From positions 1 to 46,564 of IMG/VR virus record IMGVR_UViG_3300025736_000046: a stretch of DNA of 46,564 bases, one strand, 5' to 3'. The DNA is from a virus. The notes beneath the pieces are model-generated. The model ran no database searches. It saw nothing but the letters and a program-made list of their open reading frames with translations, and was not told the DNA's origin. Made by a program: the position numbers and the translations under genes. This document shows, in pieces, positions 14,362 to 22,502 of the stretch. Within the stretch, counting starts at the first letter, position 1. Each line of letters starts with the position of its first letter.

Positions 14362-17033
14362 AATGCAATCTCTCTTTGTACAGCCATATAAATTGTTTTC
14401 AAGGTAATGGTTCTAAGAAAGCTAAGATTATGGTAATAGGCGAAGCGCCTGATATGGATACGGAGAGGACTCACCGCAATTACTCAGGTAAAGCAGGTAA
14501 GATGCTTTTAGATTTATTTAAAGAAGCCGGAATAAAGGCTGAAGACGTTTGGTATTGCAATGCGGTTAGATGCAGAGCGGTGGACGCGAAGAGATCTGCA
14601 AAGAAGGTTCCCATAAAACCAGAGCACTTGATCGCATGCTCTTCTTATTTAGAGGCTGAGATAGCAGAAATAAAACCTAATGTCATTATAGCTGCAGGTA
14701 ATATTTCGTTGAAAAGCGTTGTTGAAGGAAAAGTAGAAGGTATAACAAGAGAACGTGGAAAAGTATTGTACAGTGAAAAGTATAAATGCAAGATAATTCC
14801 TATAGTAAACCCTGCAATGCTATTGAGGGACGCTAAATTATATTCGTCGACAGTAGAAGATTTAAAAAAAGCTTTGGCTGAATCCTCTTCTCCTGATTTA
14901 ACACCAAAAAGGAAAGTTCATTACCCTTTAGTAGATACCGTGAGCTCACTAGATGATCTTTTAAACGCTTTAACTCACCCAAAATTAAATAAGTTTGCTT
15001 ATGATATAGAAACCACTGGAAAGGATTGGATGAAGGATGATATTATTTGTTTAGGTTTCTCCTGGGTAGAGGCTACAGGAGTCTCTTTAAGGTTTTTAAA
15101 CGAAGACGGAACTCATTTTTGGTCTGATGAAACCTGGAAAGGTAAGATTCTTCCTGCCTTGCAGACTACGTTTCGTAGACCTGATACATTAAAGATAGCA
15201 CAGAACGAACTTTTTGAGCATCACTTTATGAGACAAGCTCAAATAGAGATATCAGGACCTAAAGCTGATACGATGCTAATGCATCATCTTTTAGTATCAG
15301 AAGCAGAGCACGGCTTAAAAAAGTTAGCCTGGCAATATACTGATATGGGTGGCTATGAAGATGGTATACATATTTATCTGGATCATTTAAAAAAAGAAGA
15401 AAGAAATTATTTAAAGATACCTTGGAAAGTTCTTGGTAGATATAATAGTGCTGACTGTGATTGTACTCTTCGTTGTTATAACGTCTTTGAGAAGTTATTA
15501 GCCGAGAATGGTTTAACAAATCTTTTTCAGAATCTTACTATGCCTCTATCTTCTGCTTTGTTTGAAGCAGAGCATACAGGAGTATACATAGATTTTGATT
15601 TGACTAAGAAGTTAACTAATGAATTTTTAGCGGAGAGTCTCGTAATAAAGAAGGAATTTGAAAAGACCGTAGGTACAGAATTAAATTTAGGCTCTTATCC
15701 TCAATTATGTAAAGCTCTTTTTGATGTATTAAAATTAGATTCACAGGTATTAAAGGATAATGATTTATGGGGTAAGACAGGGCCTTCGTTGAATGCGAAA
15801 GGTTTAAAATTATTATCTGCACAGAATGTTGCTGTCGAACCTATTGTAAAGTACAGACATTTAACAAAAATGACATCTACATACTTGCAAGGTGCTCGTG
15901 ATTTTGTTTTTACACGGAGGTCTCCGGGTCCTAATCCTCTTGAAATAGAAGAAGCCTTTAAAAATGATGTACCTTCTAACTTTAATTTTTGGAATGCGGA
16001 TGACGTCAAGACTTTGGGAGTAAATGAGCCTTATTATACTGCAAAAATAAATAATAGATTGACAGAAGAGTACAATAAGAAGAAAGGAAAGAGAAAGAAG
16101 AAATTAAAACTTTGGAAGCCTCAAGATTTAGAAAGATTAAAATATATGGATGGAAAGATACACTGTAACTTCCATATTCACGGTACTAGGACAGGTAGAC
16201 TTTCTGTACGAAGACCGGGTTTGCAAACCATTCCAAAATTATCCGTCATTCGAAATATTTTTAAAGCTTCACCCGGATTTAAACTTATAGACGCTGACTT
16301 TAAGCAAGCTGAGGTTAGAGCCTTAGCCGCATACAGTCGTGATGCTAAACTTATTCACGATTTTAATTCAGGTGTAGAGATTCACAGAATGGTAGCTTCT
16401 CGTTTGTTAAATATACCTCCTGATCAGGTAACAGACTCGCAAAGAAATGCAGCTAAGTCCGTAATTTTTGGTATTATGTATGGCAGGCAAGCGGAATCTA
16501 TATCTGTCCAATATGGAATTCCTGTAGAAGAAGCCCAAGATTTCATAGATAAGTTTTTTTCAATGTATGTAGGGGCGAAGTATTGGATAGATTCTACTAT
16601 TGCATATGCCCAGGCCCACGGAAAGTCAGTATCAATGTTTGGGCGTATTAGGCATTTACCTGATATAAAAGGATCCAATTATGGTGCTCAGATGAAAGCG
16701 TGTCGTCAGGCTATGAATTTTCCTATTCAATCTGCGGCATCCGATGCTACACTGCTTTCTATAATTAGAGTTACGAATAGATTCAATAGTTTAAAGATGC
16801 AATCAAGATTTATATTAACAGTACATGATTCCGCCATGTATGAAGTATTAGAGGCTGAGTTAGATGTAGCTGTACCAATTATCCGAGAAGAAATGACTGT
16901 TAGGGTTATGAGTCCTCACGTTCCTATAGAAATAGATTTAGATATTTCAAACTGTTGGAAAGAGGGTAAGACCGTGGCAATTGAAGCCGAAAAAGATCAA
17001 GAGGCTTTTGAAGAAGATGAAGATTTCATATAA
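14346..17033 (+). CDS. Family A DNA polymerase with N-terminal uracil-DNA-glycosylase-like domain
   Basis: An 895-residue replicative polymerase. Residues 1-185 match the Fe-S type UDG family (CVKC at 4-7, GEAPDMDTE, SGKAGKML, CRA, CSSYLEAEI). The second catalytic motif reads NPAML where family 4 enzymes have HPA, so base excision may be weakened or lost. Residues about 200-380 form a 3'-5' exonuclease (YDIETTG), and 400-895 the polymerase: motif A DADFKQAEVR near 649, motif B RNAAKSVIFGIMYG, motif C TVHDS near 825. GAAGGAG precedes ATG 14346, which overlaps the upstream stop. It replicates the phage genome; the UDG domain would detect uracil at the fork. Confidence 0.92.
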   Translation: MPKCVKCNLSLYSHINCFQGNGSKKAKIMVIGEAPDMDTERTHRNYSGKAGKMLLDLFKEAGIKAEDVWYCNAVRCRAVDAKRSAKKVPIKPEHLIACSSYLEAEIAEIKPNVIIAAGNISLKSVVEGKVEGITRERGKVLYSEKYKCKIIPIVNPAMLLRDAKLYSSTVEDLKKALAESSSPDLTPKRKVHYPLVDTVSSLDDLLNALTHPKLNKFAYDIETTGKDWMKDDIICLGFSWVEATGVSLRFLNEDGTHFWSDETWKGKILPALQTTFRRPDTLKIAQNELFEHHFMRQAQIEISGPKADTMLMHHLLVSEAEHGLKKLAWQYTDMGGYEDGIHIYLDHLKKEERNYLKIPWKVLGRYNSADCDCTLRCYNVFEKLLAENGLTNLFQNLTMPLSSALFEAEHTGVYIDFDLTKKLTNEFLAESLVIKKEFEKTVGTELNLGSYPQLCKALFDVLKLDSQVLKDNDLWGKTGPSLNAKGLKLLSAQNVAVEPIVKYRHLTKMTSTYLQGARDFVFTRRSPGPNPLEIEEAFKNDVPSNFNFWNADDVKTLGVNEPYYTAKINNRLTEEYNKKKGKRKKKLKLWKPQDLERLKYMDGKIHCNFHIHGTRTGRLSVRRPGLQTIPKLSVIRNIFKASPGFKLIDADFKQAEVRALAAYSRDAKLIHDFNSGVEIHRMVASRLLNIPPDQVTDSQRNAAKSVIFGIMYGRQAESISVQYGIPVEEAQDFIDKFFSMYVGAKYWIDSTIAYAQAHGKSVSMFGRIRHLPDIKGSNYGAQMKACRQAMNFPIQSAASDATLLSIIRVTNRFNSLKMQSRFILTVHDSAMYEVLEAELDVAVPIIREEMTVRVMSPHVPIEIDLDISNCWKEGKTVAIEAEKDQEAFEEDEDFI

Positions 17034-17038
17034 CAAAA

Positions 17039-17053
17039 GATTCTAGTATAATA
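17039..17053 (+). promoter_or_regulatory. Promoter box GATTCTAGTATAATA
   Basis: Best-formed copy of the recurring box, with TATAAT at 17047-17052. It stands in a 57-base gap between the polymerase stop and the folE start, with no clear -35 hexamer. Confidence 0.65.
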
Positions 17054-17090
17054 AATTATAAGTGATTCAAAAATAAGAAGGAGACTACAC

Positions 17091-17726
17091 ATGGAAAAAC
17101 AAACACCGTCAGAGAATACAGAGCCTATCAAAGATTTGGTTAAGGCAGAGAAAATTAAGAAACTTGAAAAGATAGCGAAGGAGATGTTGATAATACTTGG
17201 AGAAGATGTGACGAGAGAGGGTTTGATTAAGACACCTACTAGGATGGCGAAATCGTGGCTAGATATTACAAATGGTTATACGGCCGATATAGATAAGATA
17301 GCCAGCGTAGCTCATTTTACGACTGAGGTTAAGGAGATGATTGTAGTGAAAGATATACCTTTTTATTCAGCGTGTGAGCATCATTTCGTACCATTTTTTG
17401 GGGTAGTTCATGTTGGATATATACCTGAAAAGAATAAAGTTATAGGTCTTTCAAAGATACCGAGATTAGTAGAAGCTTTTTCAAGAAGGCTTCAGATACA
17501 AGAAAGAATGACTTGTCAAATAGCACAAACGTTACAGGATTATTTAAAACCTTTAGGAGTAGGAGTTATAGTAGAGGGTCGCCACCTGTGCATGGAAATG
17601 CGCGGAGTGGAAAAAACGGGCCCAGTCACGACTACTAGTGAGATGCTTGGCGTGTTTGCAACACGACCGCATGCCAAAGCTGAGTTCCTGGATCATATTG
17701 CTAGAGCGAGGAATAGAAATGTGTAA
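17091..17726 (+). CDS. folE: GTP cyclohydrolase I
   Basis: A 211-residue enzyme that opens GTP to 7,8-dihydroneopterin triphosphate, the first step to both folate and 7-deazaguanines. The zinc and active-site residues are intact: SACEHHFVPFFG (Cys-Glu-His-His), GLSKIPRLVEAFSRR, and RHLCMEMRGVEKTG with the second zinc Cys. Length and order fit FolE type I. It has its own promoter box at 17039 and a GAAGGAG site. With QueD and QueE about 22 kb downstream and a DpdA-like protein, it most likely feeds 7-deazaguanine synthesis for DNA modification. The C-terminal codons (ARNRNV) lie in a 20-base direct repeat. Confidence 0.95.
   Translation: MEKQTPSENTEPIKDLVKAEKIKKLEKIAKEMLIILGEDVTREGLIKTPTRMAKSWLDITNGYTADIDKIASVAHFTTEVKEMIVVKDIPFYSACEHHFVPFFGVVHVGYIPEKNKVIGLSKIPRLVEAFSRRLQIQERMTCQIAQTLQDYLKPLGVGVIVEGRHLCMEMRGVEKTGPVTTTSEMLGVFATRPHAKAEFLDHIARARNRNV
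17703..17722 (+). repeat. 20-bp direct repeat, copy 1
   Basis: AGAGCGAGGAATAGAAATGT, identical to 17842-17861, 139 bases apart. It contains the end of folE plus the ribosome site and start codon of the next small frame. Confidence 0.95.
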
Positions 17727-17865
17727 GAAGATACAACCTTGTTTAAGACCGGAAAATCAATTAGGACCAAAACCTATAAAATATTTTGAATGGGTTAATA
17801 AAGAAAAGTTACCGCCGGGCTTAAGACATGAAAATAAATTAAGAGCGAGGAATAGAAATGTCTGA
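17719..17865 (+). CDS. Small hypothetical protein between direct repeats (48 aa)
   Basis: ATG 17719 lies inside the end of folE, after GCGAGGAA. The product starts MCKKIQPCLRPENQLGPKP and ends RARNRNV, the same last residues as FolE, because both genes end in copies of the 20-base direct repeat. This suggests that the gene arose by insertion or duplication between the repeats. A KPIKYFEWVNKEKLPPGLRH segment looks like a short ordered region. No family is recognised. Confidence 0.5.
   Translation: MCKKIQPCLRPENQLGPKPIKYFEWVNKEKLPPGLRHENKLRARNRNV
17842..17861 (+). repeat. 20-bp direct repeat, copy 2
   Basis: Second copy of AGAGCGAGGAATAGAAATGT, supplying the ribosome site and ATG of the RecB/HAD gene. 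Confidence 0.95.
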
Positions 17866-19285
17866 AAAAAGAAAATATAGATTATCACCATCAAAGTTAA
17901 CAGTATTCATAAAATGTCCAAGATGTTTTTGGTTAGATGTGAATGAGAAGAAAGCGAGACCGAGAGGAATGTTTCCAAGTCTTCCAAACGGTATAGACCG
18001 CGTAGTGAAAGAGCATTTTGATAGGTGCAGAGTAAATAAAGACGTTCCAAGAGAAATGAAAGGTTCCGTTTCAGGAATGCTTTACCAGGACGCAGTCAAA
18101 TTAAAGAAATGGCGCCATTGGAAAAGTGGTATGTCTTACGTAGTAAACGATCAGTTAACAATATTCGGAGCGTTGGATGATGTATTCCAACATGATAACA
18201 GTGCAGTTAGTCCTATAGATTATAAGACAAAAGGAACTAAACCAATTCCGCAGTATGTAATAGAATGGTACAGACACCAGTTGGATACTTATGGCCTGTT
18301 GTTACAAGCCGAAGGTTTATCTGTAGCCAGTTTAGGTTATTTGATGTATTATTGGCCGAAGGATTGTGAACCTGTGCCAGGTAGTCCTGAAACAAATAAA
18401 GTTGTGCCTATAATGTTCGACACAATGGTCATCCCTGTTGAGATAAATTCTCAAAGAGCGTTGAAGTTGTATCTCGACGCTGTGGATTGTTTGAACGGAC
18501 CTATACCTAAAGCGTCATGTGATTGCGAGTATTGTAAATACATTGACTCAATGACACCTAGGGTGACGAAAGCTGAGATAGATAAAAAATTAAGCGGGAT
18601 ACGTAAACAAGGTACAGTTGAAAATGCTACGAAGGTTATAGTTCAACCTGCTCAAGCCGAAGGTTCTAACTTCCCAGTGCAAGCTGAAGCCGCTAAAGCA
18701 ATGGCTCAACAACGTATAGAAGAAGTACCTGAAGGCTATGAACGCATTGGAGACGCTATCGTAAAGAAATCTGTTGCAGGCGAGAGCGGACCTTCACCTA
18801 TAACAGATGAGTCTGTTACCTCAGGCATAGATAAAGTAGAGTCGACTGTTAATCCTAAAGTATTCTTCGAAGTGGATCTGACAATATGGGACGAGGCTTG
18901 TAAGAAGCCTAGACCCGGACTGCTTGAAGTATTCACTAAGTTGAGAGACATAGGATGCAATATTTATCTGTGGTCTAAAGCAGGCCCAACCCATTGTCGA
19001 AAGTTTCTTGAACAGAACTCTGACTTCGCATTGTTCATAAAAGATGTTTATGCGAAACCTTGTGGAAATGTTATGAAGAATAAGAAAGGCGTAGACAGTG
19101 CTTTTAAAAAGTTAGGAATTCCTTTCAAGCCGGATTACTGCGTAGACAGCGGTGGGGCTTATTTGATAAAACTTTTTAAAGGTTCGAAGATGCCTGTATT
19201 CAAGAATCTCGAGACGTTAGAGGCCTTTGATTTTAGTATTATGTATAAGGCCTTAGAACCTAAGAAAGTTGCAGCACTTAAATGA
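17858..19285 (+). CDS. RecB/Cas4-type PD-(D/E)XK nuclease fused to a HAD-like domain
   Basis: A 475-residue protein. Residues 1-230 are a RecB-family nuclease: LSPSKLTVFIKCPRCFWL at the start, GALDDVFQ and PIDYKTKG as the D...DxK active site, and CDCEYC near 223-228. The early Cys with the three late Cys could hold an Fe-S cluster as in Cas4 and AddB. After a low-complexity linker, residues about 325-475 look HAD-like: VFFEVDLTIW, LWSKAG, a Lys in AKPCGNVMKNKKG and YCVDSGGA. The usual first Asp of DxDxT is Glu here, so phosphatase activity is uncertain. It may process DNA ends with the adjacent RecA. The fusion is unfamiliar to me. Confidence 0.75.
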   Translation: MSEKRKYRLSPSKLTVFIKCPRCFWLDVNEKKARPRGMFPSLPNGIDRVVKEHFDRCRVNKDVPREMKGSVSGMLYQDAVKLKKWRHWKSGMSYVVNDQLTIFGALDDVFQHDNSAVSPIDYKTKGTKPIPQYVIEWYRHQLDTYGLLLQAEGLSVASLGYLMYYWPKDCEPVPGSPETNKVVPIMFDTMVIPVEINSQRALKLYLDAVDCLNGPIPKASCDCEYCKYIDSMTPRVTKAEIDKKLSGIRKQGTVENATKVIVQPAQAEGSNFPVQAEAAKAMAQQRIEEVPEGYERIGDAIVKKSVAGESGPSPITDESVTSGIDKVESTVNPKVFFEVDLTIWDEACKKPRPGLLEVFTKLRDIGCNIYLWSKAGPTHCRKFLEQNSDFALFIKDVYAKPCGNVMKNKKGVDSAFKKLGIPFKPDYCVDSGGAYLIKLFKGSKMPVFKNLETLEAFDFSIMYKALEPKKVAALK

Positions 19286-19344
19286 GATATAATTATAAAG
19301 TAGGTGATTTGGTGGTGTTTACCATGTCGAGGGGCCTTAACTAG
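19282..19344 (+). CDS. Short frame (20 aa), probable remnant
   Basis: ATG 19282 overlaps the end of the RecB/HAD gene and reads MRYNYKVGDLVVFTMSRGLN, then TAG. KVGDLVVF is typical of the start of small SH3/KOW-like beta-barrel proteins, so this may be the beginning of a truncated gene. No strong ribosome site is present. Confidence 0.25.
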   Translation: MRYNYKVGDLVVFTMSRGLN

Positions 19345-19432
19345 AATTGCAGAGGCCTTAGTTAAGCCTCTCAGTCATAGTTTAGATTATATAGGCCTGA
19401 ATCGTAAATTTTGTATGACGACGGAGAAATAG
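19286..19432 (+). promoter_or_regulatory. Intergenic region with alternative hairpins before recA
   Basis: Holds an imperfect 10-bp hairpin, GGCCTTAACTA (19333-19343) with TAGTTAAGCC (19359-19368), and a competing one, GAGGC (19352-19356) with GCCTC (19366-19370). They cannot form together. No U-run follows either. It could be a folding switch or message-stability element ahead of recA, or a gene remnant. Confidence 0.4.
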
Positions 19433-20413
19433 ATGACGGAAGATTCAAAGAAAGAACTTGATAAATTGTTTTCAGCATTACAAAAGGATCTGAAGTTAGA
19501 TATAAGAACCTTTTCGGACAGACCCAAGGCGTTGCCTCATATACCTTCAGGAAGTTTGTGTTTAGATTATGTCCTGGGCATCGGAGGATATCCCCGAGGT
19601 AGAATTATAGAAATTTACGGTCAACCTTCAAGTGGCAAATCATTATTATGTTTAAAAGCTATAGCGGAAGTTCAGGCTATGGATGGGAGAGCTGCTCTCA
19701 TAGACGCCGAACATGCGTTCGATCCTAAGTTCGCTACAATACACGGAGTAGATATTACGAAGTTAACTTATGTTCAACCCGATACAGGAGAACAGGCTTT
19801 AGAAGGCTTACGTAAGATGGTAGAAAGTGGAACCCATGATTTAATAGTAGTAGATTCTGTTCCAGCGTTAACTCCAAAAGCTGAACTGGAATCGGATATA
19901 GGTAAAGTTTCTGTAGCATTGCAGGCTCGAATGATGAGTAATGCCTTGAGAGTATTGACGCCTATCATAGGTAAGTCAAAAACGTTAGTTATTTTTGTTA
20001 ATCAGACAAGGGTAAAGCCTATGGCTTTTGGAAATCCTGAAACAACTCCTGGCGGAGAGGCTTTGAAATTTTACAGCTCCGTTAGATTGAGAGTTAACGT
20101 TATAAGCGGTTCTCAAGTCAAAGACGTCCAAGGACGTGTAATAGGTCATTGTTTAGGAGTCAAAGCAGTTAAGAATAAAGTAGGAATGCCTATGAGACAA
20201 GCTAGTATATATTTAGCTTTACTGGAAGGTTTTAATCCTATACAGGACTTAATATATTTAGCGGGGGAGTGTTTAAAGATGTTTGAAGTGAAAGGGGCTT
20301 GGATACATGATGGCGAGAAGAAGTTCCAAGGTTGGGATAAGTTCAGACAAGCTTTGTCCGAAGATGATGTTTATTTTAAAGACGTTGAGAGGCGCGTGAA
20401 AGAGTTAATGTGA
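19433..20413 (+). CDS. recA: RecA/UvsX-type recombinase
   Basis: A 326-residue RecA-like ATPase for strand exchange in recombination-dependent replication and repair. It has the Walker A motif GQPSSGKS at 63-70, LIDAEHAFDPKFA, DLIVVDSVPALTPKAELE as Walker B and following loop, the DNA-binding loop region with QARMMSNALRVL, and FVNQTRVKPMAFGNPETTPG. It is shorter than cellular RecA (about 350) at the C terminus, as in many phage versions. ACGGAGAA precedes ATG 19433. Adjacent nuclease and helicase-loader genes support a recombination/replication role. Confidence 0.92.
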   Translation: MTEDSKKELDKLFSALQKDLKLDIRTFSDRPKALPHIPSGSLCLDYVLGIGGYPRGRIIEIYGQPSSGKSLLCLKAIAEVQAMDGRAALIDAEHAFDPKFATIHGVDITKLTYVQPDTGEQALEGLRKMVESGTHDLIVVDSVPALTPKAELESDIGKVSVALQARMMSNALRVLTPIIGKSKTLVIFVNQTRVKPMAFGNPETTPGGEALKFYSSVRLRVNVISGSQVKDVQGRVIGHCLGVKAVKNKVGMPMRQASIYLALLEGFNPIQDLIYLAGECLKMFEVKGAWIHDGEKKFQGWDKFRQALSEDDVYFKDVERRVKELM

Positions 20414-21150
20414 TGAATCTAGAAGACTTCAGAAAGAGAGTTCAGAAATGCAAGGTATGCAAAGGCACCGGATGGGTTTTGAAGTCGGGTAAAGTTACAG
20501 AGTGCGAGTGTTCTAAAGACGCCGCCTACGAGGTGAGATTATCTAATGCAACAATACCGGAACGCTTTCGAAATTTAGAGTTTAAGGATTATATTTATAA
20601 GAATTCAATTACGTTTCAGAATGCTCAAAAATATTTAGATAAACATAACGAAGCTGTAAGTAAAGGCGTAGGCTTATTTCTTTCAGGTCCTCCAAAGGCA
20701 GGACAGACGCCGTTAGCTATTTCAATAACAAAGGAGTTGATGAAATTAGGTTACTCATCCTCTTTTGTGACGTATGCAGGGATGCTAAGTAAAGTATCGG
20801 ATAATAATTTGGACGCGGATAAATATGGCAGAGCTTATACTTTCTTATGTATAGATAATATAACTGACGTGTTAGATAACTTAGTTAATTTTAAATCGTC
20901 ATTTATAACAGGTGGAAGCGTAAACTTCGCCGTCACTTATTTGGAGAGTATTTTATCCTTGAGGTTGAGCATGAAGCTCCCTACGATTATTACTTCAAGA
21001 GCGTCTATTGATGCCATTAACATGAAGTTTCCTAGTTTGGGTTTAACTCTTCTAGGAAGTTTTTTAAGCATAGACTGTGTAGCAGATGATTTTAGAGGCC
21101 AGAAGTTAAAGGATAAGTTAGTCAAAGATTTTAGTTTTGATGAGTTATAG
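20413..21150 (+). CDS. DnaC/DnaI-like helicase loader with degenerate Walker motifs
   Basis: A 245-residue protein just before the DnaB gene. Residues about 12-34 hold a zinc-ribbon-like CKVCKGTGWV...CEC, as in DnaI-type loaders. The AAA+ core has GPPKAGQTPLAI where GPPGTGKT is expected, so the ATP-binding Lys is Gln, and FLCIDNI replaces the Walker B hhhDD/E. The remaining layout (TIPERFRNLEFKDY, IITSRA) fits the loader family. It would deliver DnaB to the origin, perhaps without ATP hydrolysis. Start ATG 20413 touches the recA stop; GTG 20410 is an alternative. Confidence 0.75.
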   Translation: MNLEDFRKRVQKCKVCKGTGWVLKSGKVTECECSKDAAYEVRLSNATIPERFRNLEFKDYIYKNSITFQNAQKYLDKHNEAVSKGVGLFLSGPPKAGQTPLAISITKELMKLGYSSSFVTYAGMLSKVSDNNLDADKYGRAYTFLCIDNITDVLDNLVNFKSSFITGGSVNFAVTYLESILSLRLSMKLPTIITSRASIDAINMKFPSLGLTLLGSFLSIDCVADDFRGQKLKDKLVKDFSFDEL

Positions 21151-21158
21151 GGGAGAAA

Positions 21159-22502
21159 ATGTTCAAGGATACCGAAGCAGAGTATTATGTGTTATCTCAT
21201 CTTATTCAAAATAAAGAAACTTTCGGAGATTATCATTTAAAGATATCCCCTGATCATTTTACAGATGAGAGATTGAAAACGGTATATCATGAAGCTAAAG
21301 AGTTTTTCTTGGACTCTATGGATGTTTTGGATTGGAAGACGTTAGAGGATAGATTAACTAAAAATAGAACTCCTGAAGAGATAAAGACAAATTGTCTTTT
21401 AACATATCAAGGTTTGCTTACGTTTAAACCCAGTGATGGGCAATTTGTACACAATTTTGAAATCGTAACAGAGCTTTGCAGGAAGAGAAACATTCTTAAA
21501 GTCACTGATATAGTACGTAAAAGTTTATTGAGTGGGGCTCCCAGTATTGAATTGCAGAAGAAGTTACAGTCCTACGAAGCTTCCGTTTCAGGAGACATAA
21601 AGATAAAAGAGTTCTCTGCTGTAGATAAGTTGGAAGAGCGTCAGAAAGAATATCTTATAGATGAGGCTAATCCTAATACGTTCAAAGGTATTCCTACAGG
21701 GTTTAAGGCCTTAGATGATTTAATAGGAGGATCTCTTCCCGGAGAACTCTCGTTTATATTTTCTAGAACAGGTGGAGGTAAGTCCCGAACTCTTTTCTCT
21801 GTAGCTTATAACGGTTGCGTTAGAGGTTACAATTTTATGTATGTCACTATTGAAATGCCTGCTAAGCAAGTGATGAGACTATTTGATTCCAGATCGTTTT
21901 TAATATCGTCTACAGGATTAAGAAAAGGTAAATTAGAAGCTGAAGATAGGGCAAAGTATTTTAATGCTCAGGAAATAGCTAAGGTGAAGGCCAATTTGAA
22001 AGGGGATTTTCATATAGTTGACATACCTGAGGGTTGTTCCGTTCCTATCTTGAATCCTATTATTCAAAGGTATAAAAAGAAGAAACCTTTACACGGTCTT
22101 ATTATAGATTACGCTAACTTGATGAGTCCTTCTACAGGTAGGACAGGGGATTTAACCAAGGATTTATTAATCATCTCTAGAGAGTTGAAAGAATTAGCAC
22201 GTAGAGAAGATCTTGATCTATGGTCTGCAGTTCAAGCTAATAAATCTGTAGTGAATTTAAAATTGGAAGAAATAGGTACAGAGCACGTATCTTATTCTGA
22301 TGCTCTTACATGGAGCGCAGACCTTTTAGTATATTTAAGGAAGGAAGCTGTTGCCAGTACTTTGCAAAGAGTTTTAGATATGAAAGTTATTAAGTGGAGG
22401 GACGGAGCGGACGTCGCACTTCAACTGGGCATAGACTGGGATAGATCTTATGTAGGCGACATGGAAGAGTTACTTCAAAAATTAGGAGCTATAGTTCAAT
22501 GA
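21159..22502 (+). CDS. dnaB: Replicative DNA helicase, DnaB type
   Basis: A 447-residue hexameric helicase. Residues 1-130 are the helical N-terminal domain (EAEYYVLSHLIQNKETFG). The RecA-like core begins with GIPTGFKALDDLIGGSLPGE; Walker A is SRTGGGKS (202-209), HGLIIDYANLM the Walker B, and QANKS the H4-type Gln. It unwinds DNA at the fork with the primase encoded next. GGGGAGAA precedes ATG. The stop overlaps the primase start as ATGA, so the two are likely made in balance. Confidence 0.93.
   Translation: MFKDTEAEYYVLSHLIQNKETFGDYHLKISPDHFTDERLKTVYHEAKEFFLDSMDVLDWKTLEDRLTKNRTPEEIKTNCLLTYQGLLTFKPSDGQFVHNFEIVTELCRKRNILKVTDIVRKSLLSGAPSIELQKKLQSYEASVSGDIKIKEFSAVDKLEERQKEYLIDEANPNTFKGIPTGFKALDDLIGGSLPGELSFIFSRTGGGKSRTLFSVAYNGCVRGYNFMYVTIEMPAKQVMRLFDSRSFLISSTGLRKGKLEAEDRAKYFNAQEIAKVKANLKGDFHIVDIPEGCSVPILNPIIQRYKKKKPLHGLIIDYANLMSPSTGRTGDLTKDLLIISRELKELARREDLDLWSAVQANKSVVNLKLEEIGTEHVSYSDALTWSADLLVYLRKEAVASTLQRVLDMKVIKWRDGADVALQLGIDWDRSYVGDMEELLQKLGAIVQ

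Noticed and set aside
15259-16678. Reverse-strand frames inside the polymerase gene
   Set aside because: They are opposite conserved polymerase domains and have no start signals.
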